Source: Ochrobactrum chromiisoli
GTDB lineage: Bacteria > Pseudomonadota > Alphaproteobacteria > Rhizobiales > Rhizobiaceae
Assembly (NCBI RefSeq): GCF_026241335.1
Contig: NZ_JAPHAV010000002.1
Coordinates: forward strand, 1-64,000
DNA length: 64,000 bases
Direction of reading: 5' to 3'
Every line of letters begins with the position of its first letter. Positions within the stretch are counted from its first letter, which is position 1. This document shows, piece after piece, positions 39,904-49,102 of this stretch. The notes beneath the pieces were generated by a model. That model saw only the letters and a list, made by a program, of their open reading frames with translations, was not told where the DNA came from and ran no database searches. The position numbers were made by a program, and so were the translations under genes.

Positions 39904-40578
39904 TTATCTGTCTTCCGAAATACCCGGCTCGAAGCCTTCCGCCGTTTGCTGAATGGCATCGGCGAGGGCAGAGGCGGATTGTGCACCCATGACGGCATAT
40001 TTCTGGTCAATGATGAAGCATGGCACCCCGCGCACACCGATACGGTCTGCGATGTCGATTTCCTCACGGATCGTGGCTTTGTCGGCATCGCTTTCCAGAA
40101 GACGCGCGACAATCGGCGCTTCCATGCCAATGCTTGCCGCAGCATCCACCAGCACGTCATGATCGCCGATATCCTGCCCTTGCTCGAAATAGAGCGAGAA
40201 CAGTCGGCCGACCAATTTGTCCTGTAGGCCCGGTCCAGCCTGTTCAGCCCAATGGATCAGGCGATGGGCATCCAGGGTGTTGGGTGCGCGCGTGATCGCT
40301 TCAAAATCGAAGACGATATCGTTTTCTTCGCCGAGTTCTGTCAGCTGTTTGTGAATGTCGTCAATCTTCGAACTCGTGCCGAATTTCTCGCGCATATAGA
40401 CCTGCCGATCTTTGCCCTGAGCGGGGATCGATGGGTCAAGTTGATAAGGGCGCCAGCGTACTTCGGCATCAACTTCGGGCGTCATTTCAAGTGCTTGTTC
40501 CAGCCGCTTGCGGCCGAGGAAACACCATGGGCAAACGACATCTGACACAACGTCGATGGTGATTTTTCTTCTGGTCAT
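39904..40578 (-). CDS. DsbA-family oxidoreductase, FrnE-like
   Basis: 224 residues. The thioredoxin-like fold carries CPWC (Cys16, Cys19) in DVVCPWCFLGRKR and ends with the cis-Pro region GVRGVPCFIIDQKYAVMGA. No signal peptide, so it is cytoplasmic, as for FrnE and 2-hydroxychromene-2-carboxylate isomerase-like members of the DsbA superfamily. It converges on mfd with only about 16 bases between the stops. Redox role is likely; the partner is unknown. Confidence 0.9.
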   Translation of the reverse strand: MTRRKITIDVVSDVVCPWCFLGRKRLEQALEMTPEVDAEVRWRPYQLDPSIPAQGKDRQVYMREKFGTSSKIDDIHKQLTELGEENDIVFDFEAITRAPNTLDAHRLIHWAEQAGPGLQDKLVGRLFSLYFEQGQDIGDHDVLVDAAASIGMEAPIVARLLESDADKATIREEIDIADRIGVRGVPCFIIDQKYAVMGAQSASALADAIQQTAEGFEPGISEDR

Positions 40579-40674
40579 AAGGTGCTCCGTTCGACGTACA
40601 GGAGACGTGTTCTCCTGTTCGCCTATCTCTATAGCTCTAAAATGTAGGATGAATTACGGTCTTATCAATCGACG

Positions 40675-42549
40675 TTATTTGGTGACCTGCCACCATGTGG
40701 AAAGCTGATAACCATAAAGCGATGTTTTGTCTGGATGTCCGATGCGATCCCAACGCGCAACCCATTGAGCAGGCTGATGATAAAGCGGAATATAATAGTT
40801 GCCGGAAATGAGGATGCGGTCGAGCGCACGAACTGCGCTGATGAAATCGGCACGGGTCCGGGCCACAAGCATGGCTTCAATCATGGCATCGACCGCCGGA
40901 TCGGCAACGCCGGGATAATTGAAGCTTCCCTGTGCATTACGTGATCCTGAGCCCCAGCGCTGCCATTGCTCATTGCCGGGCGAAAGCGAGCTGGTAAGGG
41001 CGCCGAGCATCATGTCATAGTCAAAGGTTTGCAGGCGTTGTTGATACTGTGCGTCATCAGGGGTGCGAATGTTTACAATGATGCCCAGTCGATCCAGCGT
41101 GCGTTTGAAGGCAAGGGCAATTTTTTCCTGATCGGCTGATAAAGTCATTATTTCGAAAGAAAAGGCCTTGCCGTCCGGCGCAAAAGCCTTTCCGTCGTGA
41201 AAGGTGAAACCGGCGGCTTGTAGAAGTTCAAAGGCTTCTTTCATGGGGCGTCTGTCATAGCCGCTTCCGTCTGTTTGCGGTGCGCGCCATGTTCCATCCA
41301 TCGCTTCAGGCGTTACAGCCTTGTGGAAAGGAGCAAGAAGGCGTTTTTCTTCCGCATCGGCCGGGTGTCCAACGGATGAAAGCTCGGAACCGTCCCAATA
41401 TCCTTGTGTTCGAACATATTGATTTAGAAACAGGGTCCTATTCAGCCACTCAAAGTCGAACATAAGCGCAAGCGCCTGCCTCACTCTGGGGTCTGCCCAG
41501 AGCGCCCGTCTGGTATTGAAGACAAAGCCGTAAATATTTGCAGGGAGTTTCTTTTCGAACTTCTCTTTTAAAACCCTGCCTTCTTTGGCCGCGGGAAAAT
41601 TATACGCGGTCTGCCAGTGAAGAGGATTTCCTTCCCTGTATGTATTTCCTTCGAGATAGACGTCGAGCAATCCCTTCTTGAAGGACTCAAACAGCGACGT
41701 CTCATTGCGATAATATTCGATACTGACGGTATCGAAGTTATTCAATCCTCGCTGCGATGCGAGGTCTTTGCCCCAATAATTGGGATTTCGCTTGTAAATG
41801 ATGCGCTGGCCTGGCTGAACAGCGGACACGATATAGGGCCCACTGCCAAGAGGTGCCTTCAGGGTGGAATTGCCGAAGGTTTCCGGGTTAATTGCATGTT
41901 TGGGAAGCACCGGCATCGTTCCGGCAATGAGCAAGGGAAATTCACGGTCTGACTTATCATTGAAGACAAACCGCACGGAGCGCTCGCCGGTTTTTTCAAT
42001 CTTTTCAATCCGGCTCATACGGTTGTTGTATGGTGGGCGGCCTTTTTCCGTCAGGATCTGATAGGTGAAGATGACATCATCCACAGTGACAGGCTGACCA
42101 TCGGACCACTTGGCTTTTGGATTAAGCGTAAACTCCACCCATTTGCGTTCCGGGTCGATTGCAACTTTTTCCGCCAATAGCCCATAAAGGGTAAAGGGTT
42201 CGTCCCGTGAGCGCTGCATGAGCGTTTCATAAAGCATGTTGCCAAAATCGGCATCATTAAACAGTCCACGCGCCGTTGTGCGCATGCTTTTGAGCACAAA
42301 TGGGTTGAGGCTATCAAATGTGCCAACCACGCCCATTCTAAGAGAACCACCTTTCGGCGCATCCGGGTTTGCATAAGGAAAATGCGTGAAGTCTGCGGGA
42401 AGCGCTACGTCCCCATGCATCGACAATGCATAGTCGGGGGCATTACCGGCTACAGCATCGGATTCGGCCTGCGCCTGCGCAATGAATGCGCCCATGCCGA
42501 TAAGGCTGGCTAAAGCTGTGATGCGGAAAAGAGCAAACAATCCAGTCAA
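40675..42549 (-). CDS. extracellular solute-binding protein, SBP_bac_5 (YejA-like)
   Basis: 624 residues. A signal peptide ends near QAQA28. The mature part shows ALSMHGDVALPADFTHFPYA, NPDAPKGGSLRMGVVGTFDS and EWLNRTLFLNQYVRTQGYW, the form typical of YejA-type binding proteins (about 600 residues). These serve YejBEF-type importers of microcin C-like peptides. The membrane and ATPase genes are not adjacent here, so it is an orphan or its operon partners lie elsewhere. Confidence 0.9.
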   Translation of the reverse strand: MTGLFALFRITALASLIGMGAFIAQAQAESDAVAGNAPDYALSMHGDVALPADFTHFPYANPDAPKGGSLRMGVVGTFDSLNPFVLKSMRTTARGLFNDADFGNMLYETLMQRSRDEPFTLYGLLAEKVAIDPERKWVEFTLNPKAKWSDGQPVTVDDVIFTYQILTEKGRPPYNNRMSRIEKIEKTGERSVRFVFNDKSDREFPLLIAGTMPVLPKHAINPETFGNSTLKAPLGSGPYIVSAVQPGQRIIYKRNPNYWGKDLASQRGLNNFDTVSIEYYRNETSLFESFKKGLLDVYLEGNTYREGNPLHWQTAYNFPAAKEGRVLKEKFEKKLPANIYGFVFNTRRALWADPRVRQALALMFDFEWLNRTLFLNQYVRTQGYWDGSELSSVGHPADAEEKRLLAPFHKAVTPEAMDGTWRAPQTDGSGYDRRPMKEAFELLQAAGFTFHDGKAFAPDGKAFSFEIMTLSADQEKIALAFKRTLDRLGIIVNIRTPDDAQYQQRLQTFDYDMMLGALTSSLSPGNEQWQRWGSGSRNAQGSFNYPGVADPAVDAMIEAMLVARTRADFISAVRALDRILISGNYYIPLYHQPAQWVARWDRIGHPDKTSLYGYQLSTWWQVTK

Positions 42550-42890
42550 CTTTCTCGCGTCCTCGTTTAACTTAAGTGGTTCACTGTAAATAAGCGAGAG
42601 GTCTTAAATATCGATTCGTGTGGCGAAATTAGCATGAACCGATAGCTTATGTGTCTTAAGAGCGTGTCCGGTGTGCGACAGTGCAGAATAAAACAAAAAA
42701 TATGGCCGATTCTGTCCATCGAATGTATGTGACCATCTGGATTAAAATAAGAAGTCGTTGTAACACCACCGCGGATTGGGATGATAAATCTCAAAGGTCA
42801 CGCTGTTGCCGCATTTTCAAATCAGTGACGGTCTATCGCTGACTCAAACCAGAGACGGAAGATCAAAGCCTTGGAAGGAAACTGTTGATC
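42550..42890. other. divergent intergenic region
   Basis: About 340 bases between the YejA-like gene and ialB. It should hold both promoters. I find no long hairpin, repeat or small gene in it. Confidence 0.4.
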
Positions 42891-43511
42891 ATGACCAGCA
42901 CAAAGACAATCGCTGCCGCATCTGCATTTGCTGGCGCGTTCGCCCTGCTTGCTTCTGCGACGATGCCTGCAGCCGCACAGCAGCAGCCACCACAGGGCTG
43001 GTTCAAAGTGTGCTCGAAGCAGGAAGACAATGATATCTGCAACACGCAGAATATTGTTACCGCTGATTCAGGCCAGCTTTTGACAGCCGTCAACCTCATC
43101 GAAATCAAGGGCAAGATTAATCGTAAGATTTTTCAGGTCACTGTTCCAATCGGTCGTCTGATCCCAGCCGGCGTTGGTTTGCAGATCGACAACAACAAGC
43201 CAACCAAGCTTGAATACGGCATCTGCTTCCCGGATCGCTGCATTGCGGAAGCTCCGCTTTCCGACGATCTGATCAATGCGCTCAAAAAGGGCAGCAAGGT
43301 TACGCTGACGTCAGTCAACTACCAGAACAAGCAGAACCCGATTCCGGTTGCACTGACTGGTTTCTCGGCAGCGCTGACCGGTCCGGGCCTCAAGCAGTCT
43401 GAACTTGAAGAACGCCAGAAGGAACTTCAGGACGCTGTTGCAAAGCGCCAGAAGGAATTCGAAGAAAAGATGAAGGCTGAGCAGGACAAAGCCAAAGGCG
43501 CAGCAAACTAA
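42891..43511 (+). CDS. invasion-associated locus B (IalB) family protein
   Basis: 206 residues from ATG 42891 (GGAAGGAA upstream; an in-frame TTG two codons earlier is less likely). Signal peptide cleaved near AAA|QQQ. The IalB domain reads WFKVCSKQEDNDICNTQNIV with paired Cys, and LEYGICFPDRCIAEAPLSDD. The C-terminal 45 residues are a charged coiled coil (ELEERQKELQDAVAKRQKEF). Periplasmic; the family was named from Bartonella invasion but its molecular role is not settled. Confidence 0.92.
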   Translation: MTSTKTIAAASAFAGAFALLASATMPAAAQQQPPQGWFKVCSKQEDNDICNTQNIVTADSGQLLTAVNLIEIKGKINRKIFQVTVPIGRLIPAGVGLQIDNNKPTKLEYGICFPDRCIAEAPLSDDLINALKKGSKVTLTSVNYQNKQNPIPVALTGFSAALTGPGLKQSELEERQKELQDAVAKRQKEFEEKMKAEQDKAKGAAN

Positions 43512-43534
43512 ACTGCTCGAAGCTGATAAACTAT

Positions 43535-43561
43535 AAAAAGGGCGCTTATAGCGCCCTTTTT
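43535..43561 (+). terminator. terminator of the ialB gene
   Basis: AAAAAGGGCGC and GCGCCCTTTTT form an 11-bp stem around TTATA, 24 bases behind the stop. Confidence 0.9.
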
Positions 43562-43588
43562 GCTGGCTTACTATTTTCAAAGAAATTT

Positions 43589-43691
43589 AGAGCATTTCCA
43601 GCAAAAGTACGTAGCGATTTTGCGTTGAACAATGCGTGAAAACAAACAGTTAGAGCATTTCCAATGATTCAATCTCGACAGGGAATGCTCT
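43589..43691. repeat. rhizobial-type palindromic intergenic repeat
   Basis: AGAGCATTTCC occurs at 43589 and again at 43652, and its inverse GGGAATGCTCT at 43681-43691. Elements with this AGAGCATTTCC...GGAAATGCTCT pattern are frequent in Rhizobiales intergenic DNA (RIME-like mosaic elements). The right arm overlaps the hspQ stop codon. Confidence 0.65.
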
Positions 43692-44025
43692 AATTGGCGT
43701 GCAGCTTCACGCGATACGTCCCATTTTCAAGCTTGTCGAAAAGATCCACTATCATCGGGTGGCGAAGCGGTTCATCGCTCAAATCCGGTATCAGGTTCTG
43801 CTCGGACACATAGGCGACATATTCGGCTTCTGAGTTTTCCGCCAACAAATGATAAAATGGCTGATCGCGGCGCGGTCGTGTTTCTTCGGGAATGGATTCA
43901 TACCATTCCTCCGTGTTCGCAAACTCCGGATCAACATCAAAAATGATGCCGCGGAAAGGAAACAGCCGATGCTGGACCACCTGTCCGATTTGAAACTTCG
44001 CGTGCTTTATCGGTGCTATACTCAT
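43690..44025 (-). CDS. hspQ: heat-shock protein HspQ (YccV-like hemimethylated-DNA-binding fold)
   Basis: 111 residues from ATG 44025 (MSIAPIKHAKF), preferred over an upstream ATG. The YccV domain reads FQIGQVVQHRLFPFRGIIFD, then DPEFANTEEWYESIPEETRP, QPFYHLLAENSEAEYVAYVS and HPMIVDLFDKLENGTYR. In enterobacteria HspQ modulates Lon-dependent proteolysis. Single gene; its stop codon lies in the arm of a palindromic repeat (43681-43691). Confidence 0.92.
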   Translation of the reverse strand: MSIAPIKHAKFQIGQVVQHRLFPFRGIIFDVDPEFANTEEWYESIPEETRPRRDQPFYHLLAENSEAEYVAYVSEQNLIPDLSDEPLRHPMIVDLFDKLENGTYRVKLHAN

Positions 44026-44098
44026 AAGACATATGTAGTTCACCGCGCGCTAAATTAAAGCTGCGGGAGGTTTCAGGTTCGCTTATTGAGATGGCTGA

Positions 44099-45340
44099 CT
44101 ATTTTGCCATGCTTTTTGTGCGATTGGAGATCTTTGGCAGCCTTGGCAAAAGCTGAGAAATGCCGCTGCCGGGACGCAGACCTTCGCGCATGAAAAAGGC
44201 CCGTAACGGCGCAAACGAGCGCAGCATTTCCAAACCGATATTGCGGGCAATCTGCGCTGGTAGCATGGATGACAGGAGCGAGCGGTTGAGTGCGTCTACT
44301 GATCCTGTGCGCATCAGAATGTCTGGGCGGCGACCACGATCATAGGCGCGGATCACCCGATCTGAACCGGGATCGGAGGGATCATGTGCGATGGCATTGA
44401 CGAGTGTTTCGACATCGCGTGTGCCAAGGTTCAGCCCCTGCGCACCGATCGGCGGAAACACATGCGCCGCCTCGCCAATGAGAATGGTGCGCTTAGACGC
44501 AAATGAAACAGGTACCATTCCCGAAAGTGGCCATGCTTGCGGACGAATATCAATCGTTACCTTGCCAAGCATGGACTGCATCATGTTTTCGATGCGCTGT
44601 CCAAGCGTTTCATCATCGAGTGCCATCAGAGTTTCTGCACGCCCCGGATTGACCACCCAGACCAAGCTTGAGCGTTTTCCCTGAAGTGGCACCTGCGTAA
44701 ACGGGCCTTCTTCGGTATGAAACTCCGTCGAGATATTCTGGTGCTCGATCTCATGTGTAAAAGAAAGCACAACCGCGGTTTGCGGATAGCCCCAGCGGCG
44801 GGTGCGAATGCTGGCTGCTTCCCGTGCCATCGAATTGCGCCCATCAGCCGCCACGACCAGACGGGTATGCACTGTATCACCGTCTGCAAGCGTGATGGTG
44901 ATGTGATCGCCATTGTTGCGATATTCGATTGCAGGCTGGGTAATGCGTTTGATTGCGGGATTGTTATCGACCGCTTCCGCAAGCTTCTGGTTCAGGGCTG
45001 CATTGGGAATGTTATAACCAAAGGCGATTTCACCGATTTCACCGGCGCGGAAAGTCACGGCGGGGCTGCGGATCAGCCGGGTCGTTGCATCGACAATACG
45101 CATGGAGGCAAGGGGGGCTGCTTTTGACGCAATGTCTTTCCAGACGTTAATATCTTCCAGAAAGCGAATGGCAGGCATCATGAGGGCTGTGGTGCGACGA
45201 TCACCCTTGTCTGTTTCAGGCCCAAGTAAAACTGTCCGGTAGCCTTTCGCACTGAGCGCAAGCGCTGCCATCATCCCGGCTGGTCCACCACCGCTGATGA
45301 CGATTTCGGTAAGGGGCTTTTCTACAACCACGTCATTCAT
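44099..45340 (-). CDS. UbiH/UbiF/VisC-family FAD-dependent hydroxylase
   Basis: 413 residues. FAD motif ISGGGPAGMMAALALSAKG (14-32), mid motif VVAADGRNSMAREAAS, and FAD-ribityl motif LIGEAAHVFPPIGAQGLNLG, all standard for ubiquinone-type aromatic hydroxylases. It probably hydroxylates a ring position in ubiquinone biosynthesis; which one (UbiH, UbiF or alphaproteobacterial UbiL/UbiM-type) cannot be told from this. Single gene, transcribed away from pcs. Confidence 0.88.
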   Translation of the reverse strand: MNDVVVEKPLTEIVISGGGPAGMMAALALSAKGYRTVLLGPETDKGDRRTTALMMPAIRFLEDINVWKDIASKAAPLASMRIVDATTRLIRSPAVTFRAGEIGEIAFGYNIPNAALNQKLAEAVDNNPAIKRITQPAIEYRNNGDHITITLADGDTVHTRLVVAADGRNSMAREAASIRTRRWGYPQTAVVLSFTHEIEHQNISTEFHTEEGPFTQVPLQGKRSSLVWVVNPGRAETLMALDDETLGQRIENMMQSMLGKVTIDIRPQAWPLSGMVPVSFASKRTILIGEAAHVFPPIGAQGLNLGTRDVETLVNAIAHDPSDPGSDRVIRAYDRGRRPDILMRTGSVDALNRSLLSSMLPAQIARNIGLEMLRSFAPLRAFFMREGLRPGSGISQLLPRLPKISNRTKSMAK

Positions 45341-45621
45341 AATGCTCTATCCTTGACCAGAAACTCAGGCCCAAAGCGATTCTTATCGCATCGTGTTTTA
45401 GCGCATTTAATCGCAAACGAGGGGCAAAGGCCATTGTTGCATAAGTGAAAACCCATTCTTTGGTGGAATGAGGGCGGTTTTGTCTCACGACTTACTTGCT
45501 CTTTTTGCCTTATTCGGGGAAAGCTTTATGCAACAACATGGCTTCCGCCGATCACTCGCGTTGGAAGTCTTATCTGCTGCCTCACGCCTTGTTGGAAGAT
45601 TGAAGGCGGCGATCAAGAGAA

Positions 45622-46434
45622 ATGGCAAACGGCGTGAAAAGCAAACTGACCGGAAAACTCAAAGCCAAGAAAGTGACAGCCCCGCAGGCCAAGGCATTTT
45701 CTGTTCACCTGCTCACAGCGTCCGGTTCGTTTCTGGCGTTTCTGTCTATTGTTGCGGCAAGTGACGGTCGCTACACCGCGATGTGGTGGTGGCTGGGGCT
45801 GGCGCTCTTTGTCGATGGTATCGATGGTCCCATCGCACGCAAGCTTGAAGTCAAATATGTGCTGCCCAACTGGTCGGGTGAGTTGCTTGATAACATCATC
45901 GACTATGTGACCTACGTGCTGATACCTGCCTTCGCACTTTATCAGAGCGGTTTTATGGGGACGAACCTGTCCTTCATATCCGGTGCGATTATCGTTGTCT
46001 CGAGCGCGATTTACTATGCTGACACCGGTATGAAAACCAAGGAAAACTTCTTCAAAGGCTTCCCGGTTGTCTGGAATATGGTGGTGTTTACGCTCTTTAT
46101 TGTTCGCCCAGGCGAATGGGAAGCCTTTGCCATTGTCGTCGTTTCGGCTGTTTTGTCATTCCTGCCAATCAACTTCCTGCACCCGGTGCGTGTTGCGCGG
46201 CTGCGCCCACTCAACCTCACTGTCTTTTTGCTGTGGTGTGCATTTGGTGCTGCGGGGCTTTATTACATGCTGGATGCGCCGCTATGGGTGCGCGTCGGCA
46301 TTACAGTGACCGGGCTATATATTTATTTCATCGGCGCTATCATGCAGTTCTTTCCCAATCTGGGACGAACTGCTGCGATTATTGCCGCTGAGCAGGCCGA
46401 AAATACAAAGAAAACCAGCGCCGGAGAAGCATGA
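45622..46434 (+). CDS. pcs: phosphatidylcholine synthase
   Basis: 270 residues with about eight membrane helices. The CDP-alcohol phosphotransferase site is FVDGIDGPIARKLEVKY, then WSGELLDNIIDYVTYVLIPA; the Asp residues in DG.DGP.AR...G..LDN..DY bind metal and substrate. It condenses choline with CDP-diacylglycerol, the pathway typical of Brucella, Agrobacterium and rhizobia. A lysine-rich N-terminus precedes helix 1. Its stop overlaps the quinone oxidoreductase start (ATGATGA). Confidence 0.95.
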   Translation: MANGVKSKLTGKLKAKKVTAPQAKAFSVHLLTASGSFLAFLSIVAASDGRYTAMWWWLGLALFVDGIDGPIARKLEVKYVLPNWSGELLDNIIDYVTYVLIPAFALYQSGFMGTNLSFISGAIIVVSSAIYYADTGMKTKENFFKGFPVVWNMVVFTLFIVRPGEWEAFAIVVVSAVLSFLPINFLHPVRVARLRPLNLTVFLLWCAFGAAGLYYMLDAPLWVRVGITVTGLYIYFIGAIMQFFPNLGRTAAIIAAEQAENTKKTSAGEA

Positions 46435-47408
46435 TGATCAATGCAATTCGTGTACACCAGACAGGTGGCCCTGAGGTTTTGCAATATGAGCAGATCGAAA
46501 TTGGCGAGCCGGGACCGGGTGAGGCAAAGGTGCGCCATGAGGCGATTGGCCTGAATTTCATTGACGTCTATTTCCGTACCGGACTTTATAAGGCCGCCCA
46601 GATGCCCTTCACGCCCGGCAACGAAGGTGCAGGCATTGTGGTTGCTGTTGGCTCCGGCGTTGATACGCTCAAAGTTGGCGACCGGGTTGCATATGCTGCG
46701 ACACCGGGGTCTTATGCGGATGAGCGCATCTTGTCCGCAGATCGCCTCGTCAAGGTTCCAGACAATATCGAACTGAAAACTGCTGCTGCTATGATGCTCA
46801 AGGGCATGACGGCGCGATATCTTTTGCGCCAGACGTTCGCTGTAAAGCCTGGCCATACAATCCTGTTTCATGCGGCAGCAGGCGGCGTCGGGCTGATTGC
46901 CGGGCAATGGGCCAAGCATCTTGGCGCAACTGTTATCGGCACGGCTGGATCGGAAGAAAAGATCGCTCTCGCCAAGGTGCATGGCTATGATCATGTCATC
47001 AATTACCGCACAGAAAACTTTGTAGAACGTGTCAGGGAATTGACCGGCGGCGAGGGCGTGGACGTTGTTTATGACTCCGTGGGTCGTGACACCTATATGG
47101 GCTCGCTTGATGTGTTGAAACCGCTTGGCATGTTCGCCTGTTTTGGTCAGTCCTCGGGTGTTATTCCGCCATTTGATCTTGGTCTTCTGGCGCAGAAGGG
47201 ATCGCTTTTTGTGACCCGCCCAACCTTGTTCAACTATGTTGCCAAGCGCGCTGATCTTGAAAAAACGGCGAGCGATCTGTTTGATGTGGTTTCAAGTGGT
47301 GCTGTTAGGATCGAAATCAATCAGTCCTATGCACTGAAAGATGTGCGTAAAGCGCATGAAGATCTGGAAGCGCGCAAGACAACGGGCGCCAGCATCTTGC
47401 TCCCATAG
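46431..47408 (+). CDS. NADPH:quinone oxidoreductase (zinc-free MDR family)
   Basis: 325 residues. MDR marks: VHQTGGPEVLQYEQIEIGEP, IGLNFIDVYFRTGLY, MPFTPGNEGAGIVVAVGSG and the NADPH motif HAAAGGVGLIAGQWAKHLGA. No structural zinc Cys cluster, which is typical of quinone oxidoreductases (Qor). Coupled to pcs by a four-base overlap; a functional link is not obvious. Confidence 0.92.
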   Translation: MMINAIRVHQTGGPEVLQYEQIEIGEPGPGEAKVRHEAIGLNFIDVYFRTGLYKAAQMPFTPGNEGAGIVVAVGSGVDTLKVGDRVAYAATPGSYADERILSADRLVKVPDNIELKTAAAMMLKGMTARYLLRQTFAVKPGHTILFHAAAGGVGLIAGQWAKHLGATVIGTAGSEEKIALAKVHGYDHVINYRTENFVERVRELTGGEGVDVVYDSVGRDTYMGSLDVLKPLGMFACFGQSSGVIPPFDLGLLAQKGSLFVTRPTLFNYVAKRADLEKTASDLFDVVSSGAVRIEINQSYALKDVRKAHEDLEARKTTGASILLP

Positions 47409-47536
47409 TATCGGATAGATGCAAGCATATAACGGCGGTGTGCATATGTGCTCCGCCATTTTCTTTTTGGCTTCCCAATTGCGGTCCGGCTGGATAAGGT
47501 CATTCAAAAATAAGTTCGGGGAACTACAAAAAGACA

Positions 47537-49102
47537 ATGTCAGTGCCTTTAACCGACCGGCCTCTTCTTGATGTCCGCCGGCTCACAAAAGTATTTGGTC
47601 AGCTCAGAGCCTGCGATGCGGTCGATCTCGTCATTGCTGAAGGCGAAATACATGCGCTTCTGGGTGAAAACGGGGCTGGGAAATCCACCTTCGTCAAGAT
47701 GTTGTTCGGCGCGCTCCAGCCGCTGGAAGGCGAAATCGTCTGGAAGGGCGAGCGCGTAACGATTAGCGAACCCGCCACAGCAAGAAAGCTGGGCATTGGT
47801 ATGGTTTTCCAGCATTTTTCGTTGTTTGATTCGCTCACTGCTGCCGAGAATATTGCCCTTTCACTGGATGGTTCCTTGCCATTATCGGAAGTGGCAAAGC
47901 GTGCGCACGACGTTGGAAAGGCCTATGGATTGCCAATTGATCCGCAGGCGCATGTTGGTGATTTGTCCGTTGGTGAGCGTCAGCGTATTGAGATTGTGCG
48001 TTGTCTCCTGCAAGAGCCCGATCTGATCATTCTTGATGAGCCGACCTCGGTGCTGACGCCGCAGGAGGCGGATCGCCTGTTTGAAACGCTGGAGCGTCTC
48101 AAGTCAGAAGGCAAGTCAATCCTTTATATCAGCCATCGACTGGAAGAGGTGAAGCGCCTTTGTGATCGCGCCACGGTGTTGCGCCACGGCAAGGTGGTTG
48201 CGCATTGTGATCCAAGGCAGGAAACAGCCGCCTCGCTGGCGCGTATGATGGTTGGTAACGACATCAAGGTTGTGGCGCGCCGCCCGATTGACGCCATTGA
48301 AAATGCGTCCATACCGTTGCTTGAGATTAAATCGTTGTCGCAGGCGCCGCGCGGACCGTTTTCAACCGCTCTAGACAATATTTCTCTTTCGGTGAAAGCG
48401 GGTGAAGTTGTCGGTATCGCAGGTGTGGCAGGCAATGGACAGGGTGAGTTTTTTGAAGCGGTTTCGGGCGAGTTTCTCCAGTCGTCGGCATCGGCTGTGC
48501 GTATTCGCGGTAAGGATGCAGGCAGGCTTGGCATCAATGAGCGTCGCTTGATGGGCGCTGCATTTGTGCCTGAAGAACGGTTGGGACATGGTGCTGTGCC
48601 ATCCCTGCCGCTGACTGATAATCTGTTTCTCTCGCGTTATAAGACTGACGCGAAGGTATTTTTGCGCGGTGGCAAGCTGAAGCTGATTGCTGAAAGCGCC
48701 TTGCGCTCAGCCGCAAAGCGGATCATCGAGACGATGGATGTGCGCAAAAGTGCTGAAAACCCAGCAGCTTCAGCTTTATCAGGCGGCAATCTTCAGAAAT
48801 TCATCATTGGCCGCGAGCTGGATCGTTCTCCATCGGTGATGATTGTCAACCAGCCGACATGGGGCGTGGATGCGGGCGCTGCAGCCCATATCCGTCAGGC
48901 TTTGCTTGATCTGGCGCGTTCCGGTTCTGCTGTGCTTGTTATCAGTCAGGACCTTGATGAGCTGCTTGAAATTAGTGACCGTATCGCGGTCATGAATCAC
49001 GGTGCACTTTCCGAACCGATGGCTATCGCGGACGTAACACTGGAAAAAATCGGCCTTCTGATGGGGGGCGTTTCCGGCTCGGATCAGGCGGGAGCAGCAT
49101 GA
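47537..49102 (+). CDS. BMP/nucleoside-type ABC importer, double ATPase
   Basis: 521 residues, two ABC modules as in RbsA and NupA: first Walker A LLGENGAGKSTFVKMLFGAL and signature LSVGERQRIEIVRCLL with Walker B LIILDEPTSVLT; second module GVAGNGQGEFFEAV (degenerate Walker A), ALSGGNLQKFIIGRELDR and NQPTWGVDAGAAA. The degenerate second site is usual in this group. With two permeases and a BMP-family binding protein it forms a purine nucleoside importer by family knowledge. Confidence 0.93.
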   Translation: MSVPLTDRPLLDVRRLTKVFGQLRACDAVDLVIAEGEIHALLGENGAGKSTFVKMLFGALQPLEGEIVWKGERVTISEPATARKLGIGMVFQHFSLFDSLTAAENIALSLDGSLPLSEVAKRAHDVGKAYGLPIDPQAHVGDLSVGERQRIEIVRCLLQEPDLIILDEPTSVLTPQEADRLFETLERLKSEGKSILYISHRLEEVKRLCDRATVLRHGKVVAHCDPRQETAASLARMMVGNDIKVVARRPIDAIENASIPLLEIKSLSQAPRGPFSTALDNISLSVKAGEVVGIAGVAGNGQGEFFEAVSGEFLQSSASAVRIRGKDAGRLGINERRLMGAAFVPEERLGHGAVPSLPLTDNLFLSRYKTDAKVFLRGGKLKLIAESALRSAAKRIIETMDVRKSAENPAASALSGGNLQKFIIGRELDRSPSVMIVNQPTWGVDAGAAAHIRQALLDLARSGSAVLVISQDLDELLEISDRIAVMNHGALSEPMAIADVTLEKIGLLMGGVSGSDQAGAA

